This document shows positions 63,910 to 64,000 of a DNA stretch of 64,000 nt, piece after piece (position 1 is the first letter of the stretch; every line of letters begins with the position of its first letter). Source of the DNA: Cubamyces lactineus (taxonomy: Eukaryota > Basidiomycota > Agaricomycetes > Polyporales > Polyporaceae); the NCBI GenBank assembly GCA_022376465.1, contig JACDTU010000003.1, positions 2,294,001 to 2,358,000 of the forward strand, written 5' to 3'. The notes beneath the pieces are model-generated. The model made no database searches and was not told where the DNA came from. It saw nothing but the letters and a program-made list of their open reading frames with translations. The position numbers and the translations under genes are program-made.

Positions 63910-64000
63910 CGGGGCTAAGTTGTGTGGATAGGCGCGAAGTTAATGTCGAGTTCTAGGAAGAGCTACAGACGCAGCGAGCGTGGATTATAAGCTCAGGTAG
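63910..64000. promoter_or_regulatory. upstream of the AIM32-like gene, window edge
   Basis: Only 91 bp remain before the end of the window. No feature beyond the likely 5' UTR. Confidence 0.3.

Noticed and set aside
1..64000. CRISPR arrays, bacterial operons, ribosome-binding sites, rRNA
   Set aside because: Eukaryotic nuclear sequence with introns; no regularly spaced repeat array and no rRNA-like stretch seen.

Overview
The window is nuclear DNA of a filamentous basidiomycete, most likely an Agaricomycete and possibly a polypore. The sequence shows GC-rich, densely packed genes split by many 50-60 nt GT...AG introns, frequent head-to-head gene pairs, and mobile elements of the kinds typical of that class. 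I cannot name the species. All coordinates are read by eye. Splice sites were chosen because they keep the frame and rebuild conserved family motifs.

Layout. 0-33.7 kb and 57.9-64 kb are ordinary housekeeping DNA. In order: a GPH-type sucrose transporter (-), an Avo2-like ankyrin subunit of TORC2 (-), a STEEP1-family protein (+), a 2 kb stretch without a convincing gene, a cyclin-box protein (-), the STRIPAK subunit Far11/STRIP (+), DPH1 of diphthamide synthesis (-), an RRM/RS splicing-type protein (+), the sterol transporter NPC1/NCR1 (-), a small protein resembling Dif1/Spd1 ribonucleotide reductase regulators (+), a C2H2 zinc-finger factor (-), a Cyc2-like mitochondrial flavoprotein (+), the cytosolic Fe-S assembly factor DRE2 (+), the snoRNP factor BCD1 (+), Mediator subunit MED18 (-) and a forkhead factor (-). 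After the mobile region come a small membrane-type protein (+), the AGC kinase Sch9 (C2 plus kinase) (+) and an Aim32/Apd1-like thioredoxin-fold Fe-S protein (-).

Accessory region. 33.7-36.2 kb is AT-rich and gene-free. It contains a probable mariner-like non-autonomous element bounded by 18 bp perfect inverted repeats. From about 38.2 to 57.6 kb I infer a class II (CACTA/EnSpm, Plavaka-like) transposon. It carries three co-oriented genes: a small coiled-coil protein with a SUMO-interaction-like motif, a large transposase with an N-terminal zinc finger and a C-terminal minisatellite-encoded tail, and an unrecognised partner gene. A 10.4 kb Ty3/gypsy retrotransposon (45946-56358) has landed in reverse orientation inside a 60 nt intron of the partner gene, between branch site and acceptor. 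Its 814 bp LTRs differ at only three positions, so the insertion is recent. Within it, gag and protease are in one frame separated by a single UGA, pol lies in another frame, and an extra 167-codon ORF follows pol.

How the genes relate: several core genes belong to growth signalling (Avo2/TORC2, Sch9/TORC1, Far11/STRIPAK), but they are scattered among unrelated genes and nothing suggests a functional cluster. The strongest candidates for something undescribed are the three-gene transposon with its partner proteins, and the retrotransposon with its readthrough design and post-pol ORF.
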